Source of the DNA: Kiloniellales bacterium
Lineage (GTDB): Bacteria; Pseudomonadota; Alphaproteobacteria; Kiloniellales; JAKSDN01
DNA: 51,779 nucleotides
Direction: 5' to 3'
NCBI GenBank assembly: GCA_030064845.1
Contig: JASJEC010000026.1
Coordinates: forward strand, 1 to 51,779
The first letter of the stretch is position 1. Every line of letters starts with the position of its first letter. The notes below the pieces were generated by a model. It was given only the letters and a program-made list of their open reading frames with translations. It searched no databases and was not told the DNA's origin. Shown here piece after piece: positions 29,823 to 37,811 of the stretch. The position numbers were made by a program, and so were the translations under genes.

Positions 29823-30515
29823 TTATTCTTCTGGCGGGCCGGCGCCGCGACGGCGCCCCCCGGAGAGGCTCTGCAGACCCGCTTCGATCCGGCGCAGGTA
29901 GCCGTCCAGACTGGCCATGGTCTTGGCCATGTCCGCGCTCTCGTCGCGCAACCAGACTCGCAGCGTCGCGAGATAGAGCGCCACCAGGCCGCGGACGCGG
30001 ACCTCGCCGGCGAGGCCTTCGGGCGAAAGCCGGGCGGCCTCGAGCATCGCCGCCATGGAGCGGCGGACCTGTCGCAGGCTGCAGAGTGCGCCGAGCGGTT
30101 CACGCGCCTGGTCGTAGATCACGTTGGCCAGTCCGGGCCGGTACGGCGCCAAGGCGTCGAAGCGCCGCATCATCACGTCGAACAGCCGGTCGCGGGCCGT
30201 CGTCTCGCCCCCGTCCCAGTCGTCACTGAGGGAGCTATCGCCTAGGACCTCGGCGTCGATCTTCCGTGAGAAGGCCCGCAAGATGGCGCTCTTCGACGGA
30301 AAGACCGCATAGGCCTCGCCCAAGGACAGGCCGGCGCCTTCGGCGATCTCCGCGAGCGACAGCTCCCGCCAAGACCGCTCTGCCGCCAGGCTCATTGCGG
30401 TCTCGATCAAACGCTCCGACGGACCGGGCCCCGCGCTGCCCGACCCCGAGTTCTTGCGACTTGCGCCCTCGGTCCCCGATCCGTTGGAACCCGACGTAGC
30501 GGCTCTCTTCGCCAT
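29823..30515 (-). CDS. TetR-family regulator, COQ9-like
   Basis: The 230-residue product has a low-complexity N-terminal tail, a TetR helix-turn-helix at about 33-80 (RLIETAMSLAAERSWRELSL, then AGLSLGEAYAVFPSKSAILR) and a C-terminal helical domain whose end, LRVWLRDESADMAKTMASLD, resembles the COQ9 family. COQ9 aids ubiquinone synthesis, and bacterial COQ9-like proteins look like TetR regulators. Whether it binds DNA or a lipid is open. It is upstream of the phasin gene on the same strand. Confidence 0.82.
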   Translation of the reverse strand: MAKRAATSGSNGSGTEGASRKNSGSGSAGPGPSERLIETAMSLAAERSWRELSLAEIAEGAGLSLGEAYAVFPSKSAILRAFSRKIDAEVLGDSSLSDDWDGGETTARDRLFDVMMRRFDALAPYRPGLANVIYDQAREPLGALCSLRQVRRSMAAMLEAARLSPEGLAGEVRVRGLVALYLATLRVWLRDESADMAKTMASLDGYLRRIEAGLQSLSGGRRRGAGPPEE

Positions 30516-30610
30516 GGTGATTCACCGTTCCTTACGACCGACCTGACGCATATTTAGGGGAGCGCGACAGCCCCGCCAATGCGTGCCGGTGCAAATTAGG
30601 CGCCGGCGCT

Positions 30611-31102
30611 TCAGGCGCCCCGCTTGACCGCGGCCGGACGCCCGCCGGTGATCGCGATCAGCTCGGCGGGCGAGAGGCGGAACACCGCGTTCGGCGTGCC
30701 GGCCGCCGCCCAGATCTCGTCGTAGGCCTCGAGGTCGCGGTCGATCACGGTAATCGGCGATTCGGCGTGGCCGACCGGCGGCACGCCGCCGATCGCGAAG
30801 CCGGTCCGCGCGCGGACGAAGTCGGCGTCGGCCCGCTCGATCTTCTCGCCCAGAACCTCGGCCACCTTCTTCTCGTCGACCCGATTCGATCCGCTGGCGA
30901 TCACCAGGACCGGCCGGTCCGAGGCGCCGCCGCGAAACACCAGGGACTTCGCGATCTGGCCGACGCCACAGCCGATCGCGGCGGCGGCATCGGCGGCGGT
31001 GCGGGTCGACTCCGGGAACTCGCGGACCTCGAACCCGTGGCCGAGGTTCTCAAGCGCCTCCTGGACGCGGCGCGCGCTGGCCTTGAGCGTCCGCTCGGTC
31101 AC
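30611..31102 (-). CDS. YbaK/EbsC-type aminoacyl-tRNA deacylase
   Basis: The 163-residue product is a stand-alone editing domain that clears misacylated tRNA, such as Cys-tRNA-Pro or Ala-tRNA-Pro. It has AKSLVFRGGASDRPVLVIAS, NRVDEKKVAEVLG, TGFAIGGVPPVGH with the GxxxP loop, and the end SPAELIAITGG. Its GTG start overlaps the proC stop by four bases (GTGA), so it is translationally coupled to proC. The exact tRNA substrate cannot be read from the sequence. Confidence 0.9.
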   Translation of the reverse strand: MTERTLKASARRVQEALENLGHGFEVREFPESTRTAADAAAAIGCGVGQIAKSLVFRGGASDRPVLVIASGSNRVDEKKVAEVLGEKIERADADFVRARTGFAIGGVPPVGHAESPITVIDRDLEAYDEIWAAAGTPNAVFRLSPAELIAITGGRPAAVKRGA

Positions 31103-31911
31103 GAGGCCAGCTCCCGGCTGCGGCGTGTCGCCTCGGCGATTGCCCGGTCCATCAGCCGCTGCAGGCCGTCGTCGGCCATCAGGACCTTCAGCGCCTCCAA
31201 CGTGGTGCCGCCGGGACTGGTGACGTTCCGTCGCAGCGTATCGGCGGCGTCGCTCGATTGCCGCACCAGCTCGCCTGAGCCCGCGACCGTGGTGCGGGCA
31301 AGCTGCATTGCCAGAGCCTCGGGCAGGCCGGCCTTGCGGCCCGCTTCCGCCAGGCACTCGATCAGCAGAAATACGTATGCCGGACCACCCCCCGATACGG
31401 CGGTGACCGGATCGAGCAGCGTTTCGTCCTCGACCCAGGCGACCTCGCCGACGGCGGACATCAGCTCCTCGCAGGTCTTCTTCTGCTCTGGGCCGACATG
31501 CGGATTGGCCACCAGCACGGTCATGCCGCGGCCGACCGCCGCCGGCGTATTGGGCATGGCCCGCGCGATCGCCGCTCCGGCGCCGAGCCGGTCCTGGAAG
31601 TACGCCAGGGATCTGCCGGCCGCGATGGAGAGGAAGACGGCCCCACGGCCGGCGAAGCGGGCGTAGGCGGGCACCAGGGCGTCCATCTGCTGCGGTTTGA
31701 CGGCGAACACCACGACCGCCTGATTCGCGTCCAGCGCGTCGCCGGCGTCGAAGGCCGCCGCGCCGCGCGCCGCGAAGGCCGCCGCGGCCTCGGCGTTCGG
31801 CTCCACGATGCTGAGCTTCGAGGGCTCCAGACCGCGGTCGAGCCAGCCGGCCAGCAGCGCTCCGCCCATCTTGCCGCAGCCGATCAAGGCCAGAGGCCCT
31901 CTGAACTCCAT
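31099..31911 (-). CDS. proC: Pyrroline-5-carboxylate reductase
   Basis: ProC makes proline from pyrroline-5-carboxylate with NAD(P)H. The 270-residue product has the Rossmann motif ALIGCGKMGGALLAGW, AVKPQQMDALV, the RAMPNTPAAVGRGMT loop and the signature TAVSGGGPAYVFLLIE, ending with a helical dimer domain containing SPGGTTLEAL. GAGGGGG precedes the start; a GTG two codons earlier is equally possible. It lies in a ybjN-proC-ybaK operon on the minus strand. Confidence 0.95.
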   Translation of the reverse strand: MEFRGPLALIGCGKMGGALLAGWLDRGLEPSKLSIVEPNAEAAAAFAARGAAAFDAGDALDANQAVVVFAVKPQQMDALVPAYARFAGRGAVFLSIAAGRSLAYFQDRLGAGAAIARAMPNTPAAVGRGMTVLVANPHVGPEQKKTCEELMSAVGEVAWVEDETLLDPVTAVSGGGPAYVFLLIECLAEAGRKAGLPEALAMQLARTTVAGSGELVRQSSDAADTLRRNVTSPGGTTLEALKVLMADDGLQRLMDRAIAEATRRSRELAS

Positions 31912-32001
31912 GGTCACGCGCCCCCTCGCCGCTCCGCAGTTGCCCAGATGATGCGGCCGTCGGCGCGGCGGGGCAAGGGTGGCGGGAAGGCGACGCCCGG
32001 C

Positions 32002-32502
32002 TCAGGCTTCGCCCTGGGTATCCATCATGGCGGCGGTCATCGCGGTGGCGACCGGCTGGCCGCCCCAAACGACCAGCTGGAGCGCCAGGAAGAAGCGCTC
32101 GCACTCGGTCTGCGCGGTATCGACCAGATCCTCGAGCAACTCGACGCTGGGCGCGGAAACCCCGCGCAGGGCGAGGGTGTGGCGAAACAGCGGCGACCAG
32201 TCCTCGGAGCAGAGATCGAAATGCCCGAGCCACAGGGTCTCGTTATAGAGCGCGAGCAGTTCATGGACCGCCGCCCGCTTGGGCTCGGGAACCTTTTGTC
32301 CGAAATGGCAGGAGAAGAACATGGCGCTGACGTCGTCCGCCCAGAGAAAGGACATGTGGCAATCGCACCAGCGGCCGGCGATCTCCATGGTCAACTCGGA
32401 GTCGTTGGACCGTTCACAGTGCCATTGGTTGGCGGCGGCCAGCTCTTCAACGAGATCGAGGGGATTGGGGCGCTCTTCCAGGTACGTTTGCGTGGCGACC
32501 AT
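32002..32502 (-). CDS. YbjN domain-containing protein
   Basis: The 166-residue product matches the YbjN family (PF10722 type), a fold related to type III secretion chaperones: LVEELAAANQWHCERSNDSE, AGRWCDCHMSFLWADD, VSAMFFSCHFGQKVP and EPKRAAVHELLALYNETLW. Function is not well defined. GGGGAGGAT precedes the ATG. It is the first gene of the ybjN-proC-ybaK operon, a neighbourhood often seen in alphaproteobacteria. Confidence 0.88.
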   Translation of the reverse strand: MVATQTYLEERPNPLDLVEELAAANQWHCERSNDSELTMEIAGRWCDCHMSFLWADDVSAMFFSCHFGQKVPEPKRAAVHELLALYNETLWLGHFDLCSEDWSPLFRHTLALRGVSAPSVELLEDLVDTAQTECERFFLALQLVVWGGQPVATAMTAAMMDTQGEA

Positions 32503-32678
32503 GGGATCCTCCCCGGGGGCTTCCCGATATATAGGCGTCTGAAAGGCACGAACTACAACATCTAGGCTGCCAAATGTGATTCGGCCTTGCAACAGGGGAT
32601 TGCCCGCCGCTTCGACAGAACCGTGAATTCTTGTTGATAAGTTCGATATCGGGCCGCGCGGGCGTGGCCCGGGGCGCG

Positions 32679-33299
32679 TCAGGGTGAGACGGGCAGCCCG
32701 CAGTCCGCGAGCGCGCGCCGCAGCGGGGCTGCGCCTTCGAACACGACGGCGGGCAAGCCGCGGCGTCTGGCCGCCTCCACGTTGGCCTCGACGTCGTCGA
32801 TGAAAAGCGCGCCCTCTGCCCGGACCTGGAAGCGCTCGAGCAAGAGGTCGTAGATCTCGGGCTGCGGCTTGTTCACGCCCTCCAAACCGGAGAGGACCAA
32901 TCCGTCGAACCAGGTCAGGAACTCGAAGCGGTCCCGGGCGTGGGGCCAGGTCTCGGCCGACCAGTTGCTAAGCGCGAGGAGCCGGAGCCCGCCGGCCTTC
33001 AGCTCGCGCAGGATCGCCACGCTGTCGTCCATGGCGCCGGCGATCATTTCCGGCCAGCGCCGCCAATAGGCCTCGATCAGGTGGGCCTGGTCGGGATGGC
33101 GCGCCGAGAGCTCGGCGACGGCCTCTGCGAAGGAACGCCCCGCGTCCTGCCGCTCGTTCCAGTCCCGGGTGCACACCGTGGCGAGAAAGCGCTCCATCTC
33201 ACCGTCATCATCGATCAGCTTGCGGTAGAGGTGGCGGGGGTCCCAGTCGATCAGCACGCCGCCCAGGTCGAAGATGACGACCTCGGGCGCAGGGCTCAC
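32679..33299 (-). CDS. HAD-family hydrolase (YihX-like phosphatase)
   Basis: The 206-residue product has the HAD motifs: VIFDLGGVLIDWD at the N-terminus (nucleophile Asp), LLALSNWS (motif II), KPQPEIYDLLLERF (motif III Lys) and FIDDVEANVEAARRRG (motif IV). The order and FDLGGVL form match the HAD-IA group of YihX, a sugar-phosphate phosphatase. The substrate is unknown. Its GTG overlaps the ubiK stop (GTGA), so it is coupled to ubiK. Confidence 0.9.
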   Translation of the reverse strand: MSPAPEVVIFDLGGVLIDWDPRHLYRKLIDDDGEMERFLATVCTRDWNERQDAGRSFAEAVAELSARHPDQAHLIEAYWRRWPEMIAGAMDDSVAILRELKAGGLRLLALSNWSAETWPHARDRFEFLTWFDGLVLSGLEGVNKPQPEIYDLLLERFQVRAEGALFIDDVEANVEAARRRGLPAVVFEGAAPLRRALADCGLPVSP

Positions 33300-33625
33300 G
33301 AGGACCCGGCCGCCTTGCCGGTTTTGCGCGGCCGGCTCGCGGGCTTGCCTGCGGGCGCGGCCTTCGCCGGCTTGGAGGCGGCCGCGAGCTTGGCCTCCAG
33401 AGCGGCGACGCGTTCCGCCAGAAGCTCCTGCTCTTCCCGGGCCTTGGCCGCCATCGCCTTGACCGCCTCGAACTCCTCCCGGCTGACCAGGTCCATCTGG
33501 TTGACCAGCCGCTCGAGCTGCTGGCGAAGCAGGCCCTCGACCTCGTTGCGCATCTCCGAGGCGACCCCGAGGGCGCCGCTGGCCACGCGGGCCATGTCGT
33601 CCAGGATCTTGTTCTGCGTTTGCAT
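33296..33625 (-). CDS. ubiK: Ubiquinone biosynthesis accessory factor UbiK (BMFP family)
   Basis: The 109-residue product starts MQTQNKILDDMARVASGALG, continues with LLRQQLERLVNQMDLVSREE and a coiled coil (ELLAERVAALEAKL), and ends in a Lys/Pro/Ala-rich tail. This is the UbiK/YqiC pattern (PF04380), a membrane-active trimer needed for aerobic ubiquinone synthesis in E. coli. The start is the second in-frame ATG, set by homology. It is divergent from lgt. Confidence 0.85.
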   Translation of the reverse strand: MQTQNKILDDMARVASGALGVASEMRNEVEGLLRQQLERLVNQMDLVSREEFEAVKAMAAKAREEQELLAERVAALEAKLAAASKPAKAAPAGKPASRPRKTGKAAGSS

Positions 33626-33820
33626 GGTCTTTACTCCCAGCCGCGACAGTGACCCACCATATGGGCGGGAAACGGCCACGGGCAAACCCCGATCTCACCG
33701 GCGCCTGAAGTGGCGCGCCCGGCCAGCGGGCCATGGACCGGCGCGGGGAGATCCAATACAGTCCGCGCGGCGGCGCGGGCCGATCGAACGCGGACGGCGA
33801 TTCACCTCGAGACCTCCGGC

Positions 33821-34726
33821 ATGCTTCTCGCGATTCCATTCCCCAATATCGATCCGGTCGCGCTGGAAATCGGACCGCTCGCCATTCGCTGGTATTCCCT
33901 GGCCTACGTCGTCGGCCTCCTGCTCGCCTGGCGGTACTGCCTCTGGCTCGCCGGCCGCTCGCCCCAAGCTGAAATGGGCCGGGCCGATCCGCCAGGGTCG
34001 GTCGCGCAGGACGTCGGGAAGCCGCGCGCCGCCGACGGCGAGAGCGAGCCGACCGCGCTCGAGGTGTTCCGCGCGAGGATCGACGATTTTCTGCTCTGGG
34101 CCACCCTGGGGGTCGTGCTAGGCGGCCGACTGGGCTACGTCCTGTTCTACAAGCCGAGCTTCTACCTGGAGCACCCCCTGCAGGTCCTCTTCGTCTGGGA
34201 AGGCGGCATGAGCTTCCACGGCGGCCTCCTCGGCGTCGCCCTCGCCATGATCTTCTGCGCCCGGAGCTGGCGGATCCCGCTGTTCCAGCTGACCGACGTC
34301 ATCGCCGCCGCGGCGCCGATCGGGCTCCTCCTCGGCCGCGTTGCCAACTTCATCAACGGCGAGCTCTACGGCCGGCCGACCGACTTCTGGCTGGCCATGG
34401 TGTTCCCGACCGACCCGCTCGCCCTGCCCCGGCATCCCAGCCAGCTCTACGAAGCGGCTCTGGAGGGCCTGTTGCTGTTCTGCCTGCTCTTCGCCCTGGC
34501 CCTCGCGAGGGGACTCTACCGGCCGGGCCTCATTACCGGGCTGTTCCTGGCCGGCTACGCGTTCTCCCGCATGGCCGTGGAACTGGTGCGGGAGCCCGAT
34601 GCCCACCTGGGCCTGCTGTTCGGCGGCGCGACCATGGGGCAGGTCCTGTCGTTTCCCATGGCGGCCGGCGGCGCGGCATTGGTGATCTGGGCGCTGATGC
34701 GCCCGGTGCAGCGGGCCCGGCCGTGA
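33821..34726 (+). CDS. lgt: Prolipoprotein diacylglyceryl transferase
   Basis: Lgt transfers diacylglycerol from phosphatidylglycerol to lipobox cysteines at the inner membrane. The 301-residue product has the typical order: IRWYSLAYVVGLLLAWRY, the ATLGVVLGGRLGYVLFY segment, the catalytic MSFHGGLLG, GRVANFINGELYGR and the C-terminal helices. A hydrophilic insert of about 25 residues (around 55-80) between the first two helices is longer than usual. It would modify the several lipoproteins of this window. The GTG of the next gene overlaps its stop. Confidence 0.95.
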   Translation: MLLAIPFPNIDPVALEIGPLAIRWYSLAYVVGLLLAWRYCLWLAGRSPQAEMGRADPPGSVAQDVGKPRAADGESEPTALEVFRARIDDFLLWATLGVVLGGRLGYVLFYKPSFYLEHPLQVLFVWEGGMSFHGGLLGVALAMIFCARSWRIPLFQLTDVIAAAAPIGLLLGRVANFINGELYGRPTDFWLAMVFPTDPLALPRHPSQLYEAALEGLLLFCLLFALALARGLYRPGLITGLFLAGYAFSRMAVELVREPDAHLGLLFGGATMGQVLSFPMAAGGAALVIWALMRPVQRARP

Positions 34727-35826
34727 GCCAGGCGGCCAACACGCCCCTGGGCCGGCGGATCGCGCGGCGCATTGCGCTCCACGGCCCGATCACCGTCGCC
34801 GAGTACATGGCGCAGGTGCTGACCGACTCGGCCGAGGGCTACTACATGACCGGCGACCCCTTCGGCCGGTCGGGCGACTTCACCACGGCGCCCGAGATCA
34901 GCCAGATGTTCGGCGAGCTGTTCGGCCTCTGGTGCACGGAGATATGGCGCCGGATGGGCGCGCCGGCGCCCTTCCGTTTCGTCGAGCTGGGTCCGGGCCG
35001 GGGCACCATGATGGCCGACATGCTGCGCGCCGCCCAAGTGGCGCCGGGCTTCGTCGAGAGCGCCGAGATCCATCTGGTCGAGGTCAGCCCGGCCTTGAGG
35101 AAGTGCCAGGCCGAGCGCCTGGCGGCGTTCCGGCCGAGCTGGCACAACGAGCTCGCCGGCGTCCCGGACGGGCCCATGATCCTGGTCGCCAACGAGTTTC
35201 TCGACGCGCTTCCGATCCGCCAGCTGACCCGCGCGGAGACCGGCTGGTGCGAGCGCATGGTCGTGGCCGACGCCGAAGAGAGCCTGGGCTTCGCGCTCGC
35301 CCCGCCTTCCGCCGCCGCCCAGCATTTGGTGCCGCCGGCCCTGCGGGAGGCCGAGCCGGGACAGATGATCGAGGTGTCGCCCGCCGGCCACACCCTGGTC
35401 GGCGACATCGCAGGCCGGGTCGGCCGAGACGGCGGTGCGGCCATACTGATCGATTTCGGGCCGGCTCAGAGCCGGACGGGGGAGAGCCTTCAGGCGGTGC
35501 GCCGGCACGCGGCCCACGACGTCCTCACCCAGCCCGGTACCGCCGACCTGACCGCTCACGTCGACTTCGCCAGCCTGGCGCAGACGGCGCGCACCGCCGG
35601 CGCCGCGGTCTACGGGCCGATCGCACAGGGGCGGTTTCTCCGGCGACTCGGCCTGGACGTGCGGGCCGACGCGCTGCTCAAACAGGCGACCGAGGCCCAG
35701 GCCCGTGACATCGAGGCAGCGCGGCGCCGGCTCTCCGACAGCGAAGAGATGGGGGATCTCTTCAAGGTCCTGGCGATCGCGGCCCCGGCGCTTGGACCGC
35801 TGGAAGACTTGGAGACGCACGGATGA
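34723..35826 (+). CDS. SAM-dependent methyltransferase, MidA/NDUFAF7 family
   Basis: The 367-residue product belongs to the COG1565/NDUFAF7 type: GDFTTAPEISQMFGELFG, FVELGPGRGTMMADMLRA as the SAM-binding motif, ILVANEFLDALPI and LIDFGPAQ. The human member methylates an arginine of a complex I subunit, so a similar role with bacterial NDH-1 is a reasonable guess. The GTG start overlaps lgt by four bases. lgt, this gene and pgeF form a known alphaproteobacterial operon. Confidence 0.93.
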   Translation: MSQAANTPLGRRIARRIALHGPITVAEYMAQVLTDSAEGYYMTGDPFGRSGDFTTAPEISQMFGELFGLWCTEIWRRMGAPAPFRFVELGPGRGTMMADMLRAAQVAPGFVESAEIHLVEVSPALRKCQAERLAAFRPSWHNELAGVPDGPMILVANEFLDALPIRQLTRAETGWCERMVVADAEESLGFALAPPSAAAQHLVPPALREAEPGQMIEVSPAGHTLVGDIAGRVGRDGGAAILIDFGPAQSRTGESLQAVRRHAAHDVLTQPGTADLTAHVDFASLAQTARTAGAAVYGPIAQGRFLRRLGLDVRADALLKQATEAQARDIEAARRRLSDSEEMGDLFKVLAIAAPALGPLEDLETHG

Positions 35827-35869
35827 CACGCTACAGAACACCGCAACCAGAACTAGACTTCGCCCCGCC

Positions 35870-36640
35870 ATGCTGAAGGCCAAAATGCTCACCGGACTGC
35901 CGCGCGTCCGCCACGCCTTCTTCACCCGCCACGGCGGGGTCAGCCGCGGCCTCTACGACTCGCTCAACTGCGGCATCGGCTCCCGGGACGAAGCCGCCCG
36001 CGTGCAGGAGAACCGGGCGCGCGCCATGGCCAAGCTCGGCGCCGCTCCCGATCAGCTCTTCACGCCCTACCAGACCCACTCCAGCACCGTCGCGCAGGTC
36101 GAGCGCGCCTGGGGGCCGGGAGAGCGCCCCGAGGCCGACGCCCTGGTCACCGCGCGTCCGGGTCTGGTGCTGGCGATCACCACGGCCGACTGCGTGCCGG
36201 TGCTGTTCGCGGATCCCGAGGCCGGGGTGGTCGGGGCGGCGCACGCCGGCTGGCGCGGCGCGCTCGACGGCGTGCTGGATGCGACGGTCGCGGCCATGGA
36301 GCGACTCGGCGCGCTGCGCGGCCGGATCCTGGCGGCCATCGGGCCGGCGATCGAACAGCGGTCCTACGAGGTCGGCCCCGAGTTCCCCGGGCCCTTCCTG
36401 GAGCAGTCGGCCAATTACCGGACCCTGTTCCGTCCGTCCGCGCGCGCGGGCCACTTCATGTTCGATATCAAGGGCTACGCCCGCCGCCGCCTGGCCGCCC
36501 TGGACCTGGGCGCCGTGGAGACTCTGGCCCACGATACCTGCGGCGAGCCGGATCTCTTCTTCAGCTACCGGCGCTCCTGTCTCCAACAAGAGCCCGACTA
36601 CGGCCGCAGTCTCTCGACCATTAAACTGGAGGCCGACTAG
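35870..36640 (+). CDS. pgeF: Peptidoglycan editing factor PgeF (laccase-domain protein)
   Basis: PgeF (YfiH/YlmD) is a zinc protein that keeps wrong amino acids out of peptidoglycan stem peptides. The 256-residue product has the ligand-bearing motifs TPYQTHSSTV, TTADCVPVLFAD and GAAHAGWRGALDG, FFTRHGGVSRG near the start and a C-terminal FFSYRR. It is the third gene of the lgt operon; its stop codon directly abuts the next ATG. Confidence 0.94.
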   Translation: MLKAKMLTGLPRVRHAFFTRHGGVSRGLYDSLNCGIGSRDEAARVQENRARAMAKLGAAPDQLFTPYQTHSSTVAQVERAWGPGERPEADALVTARPGLVLAITTADCVPVLFADPEAGVVGAAHAGWRGALDGVLDATVAAMERLGALRGRILAAIGPAIEQRSYEVGPEFPGPFLEQSANYRTLFRPSARAGHFMFDIKGYARRRLAALDLGAVETLAHDTCGEPDLFFSYRRSCLQQEPDYGRSLSTIKLEAD

Positions 36641-37792
36641 ATGGCGATCCACTTCACGGCCGAGGAGCTGGCCGAGCGGCGCGCGGCGACCTGTCGCGCC
36701 ATGGGCCGGGAGGGCCTCGACGGCCTGCTGATGTTCCGGCAGGAGTCGATGTACTACCTGACCGGCTACGACACCTTCGGCTACGTCTACTTCCAGTGCC
36801 TCTACCTCGGCGCGGACGGGCGCATGTTCCTGCTGACCCGGTCGGCGGACCTGCGCCAGGCGCAGCTGACCTCCGTGGTCGACGACGTGCGCGTCTGGGT
36901 CGACGGACCCGGGGCGGATCCGGCCTCTGAACTGCGCGACATGCTGGTCGACTGGGGACTGAAGGGCCGGCGCCTCGGCGTCGAGTACGACGCCTACGGC
37001 TTGACCGCCGCCGCCGGAAAGCGGCTCGAGGCGGCCATCGCCGGTACAGCCGAGCTGGTCGACGCCTCGGCCCTGGTCAGCAGGCAGCGCGTGGTCAAGA
37101 GCGAGGCGGAGGTTGCCTTCGTGCGCCGGGCCGCCGTCCTCGCGGACGAGGCCTTCGACGCGGCCGCCGGGCTCGCCGGCGCCGGCGCCTACGAGGGCGA
37201 TATCCTGGCGGCCATGCAGGGCGCCGTCTTCAAGGGCGGCGGCGACTACCCGGGCAACGAGTACATCATCGGTTCCGGGCAGAACGCGCTGCTGTGCCGC
37301 TACCACACCGGCCGGCGCCATCTCGACCCGCAGGACCAGCTGACCCTGGAGTGGGCCGGCGCCTACCGGCACTACCACGCGGCCATGATGCACACCTTCG
37401 CGATCGGCACGCCGCCGGACCGCCAGGTCGAAATGCACGCCGTGGCGAGAGAAGCGCTCCTGGCCGTCGAGGCGGCACTGACGCCGGGCAACACGGTGGG
37501 CGCGGCCTTCGACGCCCACGCCCGGGTGCTCGACCGTGCCGGCTATCAGGCCCACAGACTCAATGCCTGCGGGTACTCCCTCGGCACCACCTTCTCGCCC
37601 AACTGGATGGACTGGCCGATGCTCTACAAGGGCAACCCGGTCGAGGTGGCGCCGGGCATGGTGTTCTTCTGCCACATGATCATCTTCGACAGCGACCGCG
37701 GTCTGGCGATGAGCCTCGGGCGGACCAGCCTGATCGGCGAGCGCGGCGCCGAGCCGCTCTCGACCCGTCCCCTCGACCTCGTCATCGTCTAG
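36641..37792 (+). CDS. M24-family 'pita-bread' hydrolase lacking the metal-ligand set
   Basis: The 383-residue product has a creatinase-like N-terminal domain (about 1-145) and an aminopeptidase P-like C-terminal fold (about 150-383). The usual ligand set Asp-Asp-His-Glu-Glu is broken: the first Asp region reads LEWAG (Glu237), the second reads HAAMMHTF with no Asp, and the GHG histidine position reads LNACGYSLG. Loss of metal ligands is known in creatinase and in ectoine-hydrolase-type relatives, so a C-N hydrolase acting on a small molecule is more likely than a prolidase. It starts exactly after the pgeF stop. Confidence 0.85.
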   Translation: MAIHFTAEELAERRAATCRAMGREGLDGLLMFRQESMYYLTGYDTFGYVYFQCLYLGADGRMFLLTRSADLRQAQLTSVVDDVRVWVDGPGADPASELRDMLVDWGLKGRRLGVEYDAYGLTAAAGKRLEAAIAGTAELVDASALVSRQRVVKSEAEVAFVRRAAVLADEAFDAAAGLAGAGAYEGDILAAMQGAVFKGGGDYPGNEYIIGSGQNALLCRYHTGRRHLDPQDQLTLEWAGAYRHYHAAMMHTFAIGTPPDRQVEMHAVAREALLAVEAALTPGNTVGAAFDAHARVLDRAGYQAHRLNACGYSLGTTFSPNWMDWPMLYKGNPVEVAPGMVFFCHMIIFDSDRGLAMSLGRTSLIGERGAEPLSTRPLDLVIV

Positions 37793-37811
37793 CCGCCGAG
37801 AGGCGCCGGGA

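Noticed and set aside
30611-32233. A single 540-codon minus-strand gene
   Set aside because: Only its last 163 codons match a protein (YbaK). The rest is an off-frame of proC.
32679-33839. A 386-codon gene ending in a HAD phosphatase
   Set aside because: The HAD domain starts at the GTG at 33299; the upstream codons are an off-frame of ubiK.
36641-37792. Annotation as Xaa-Pro aminopeptidase
   Set aside because: The metal ligands required for that activity are not present.
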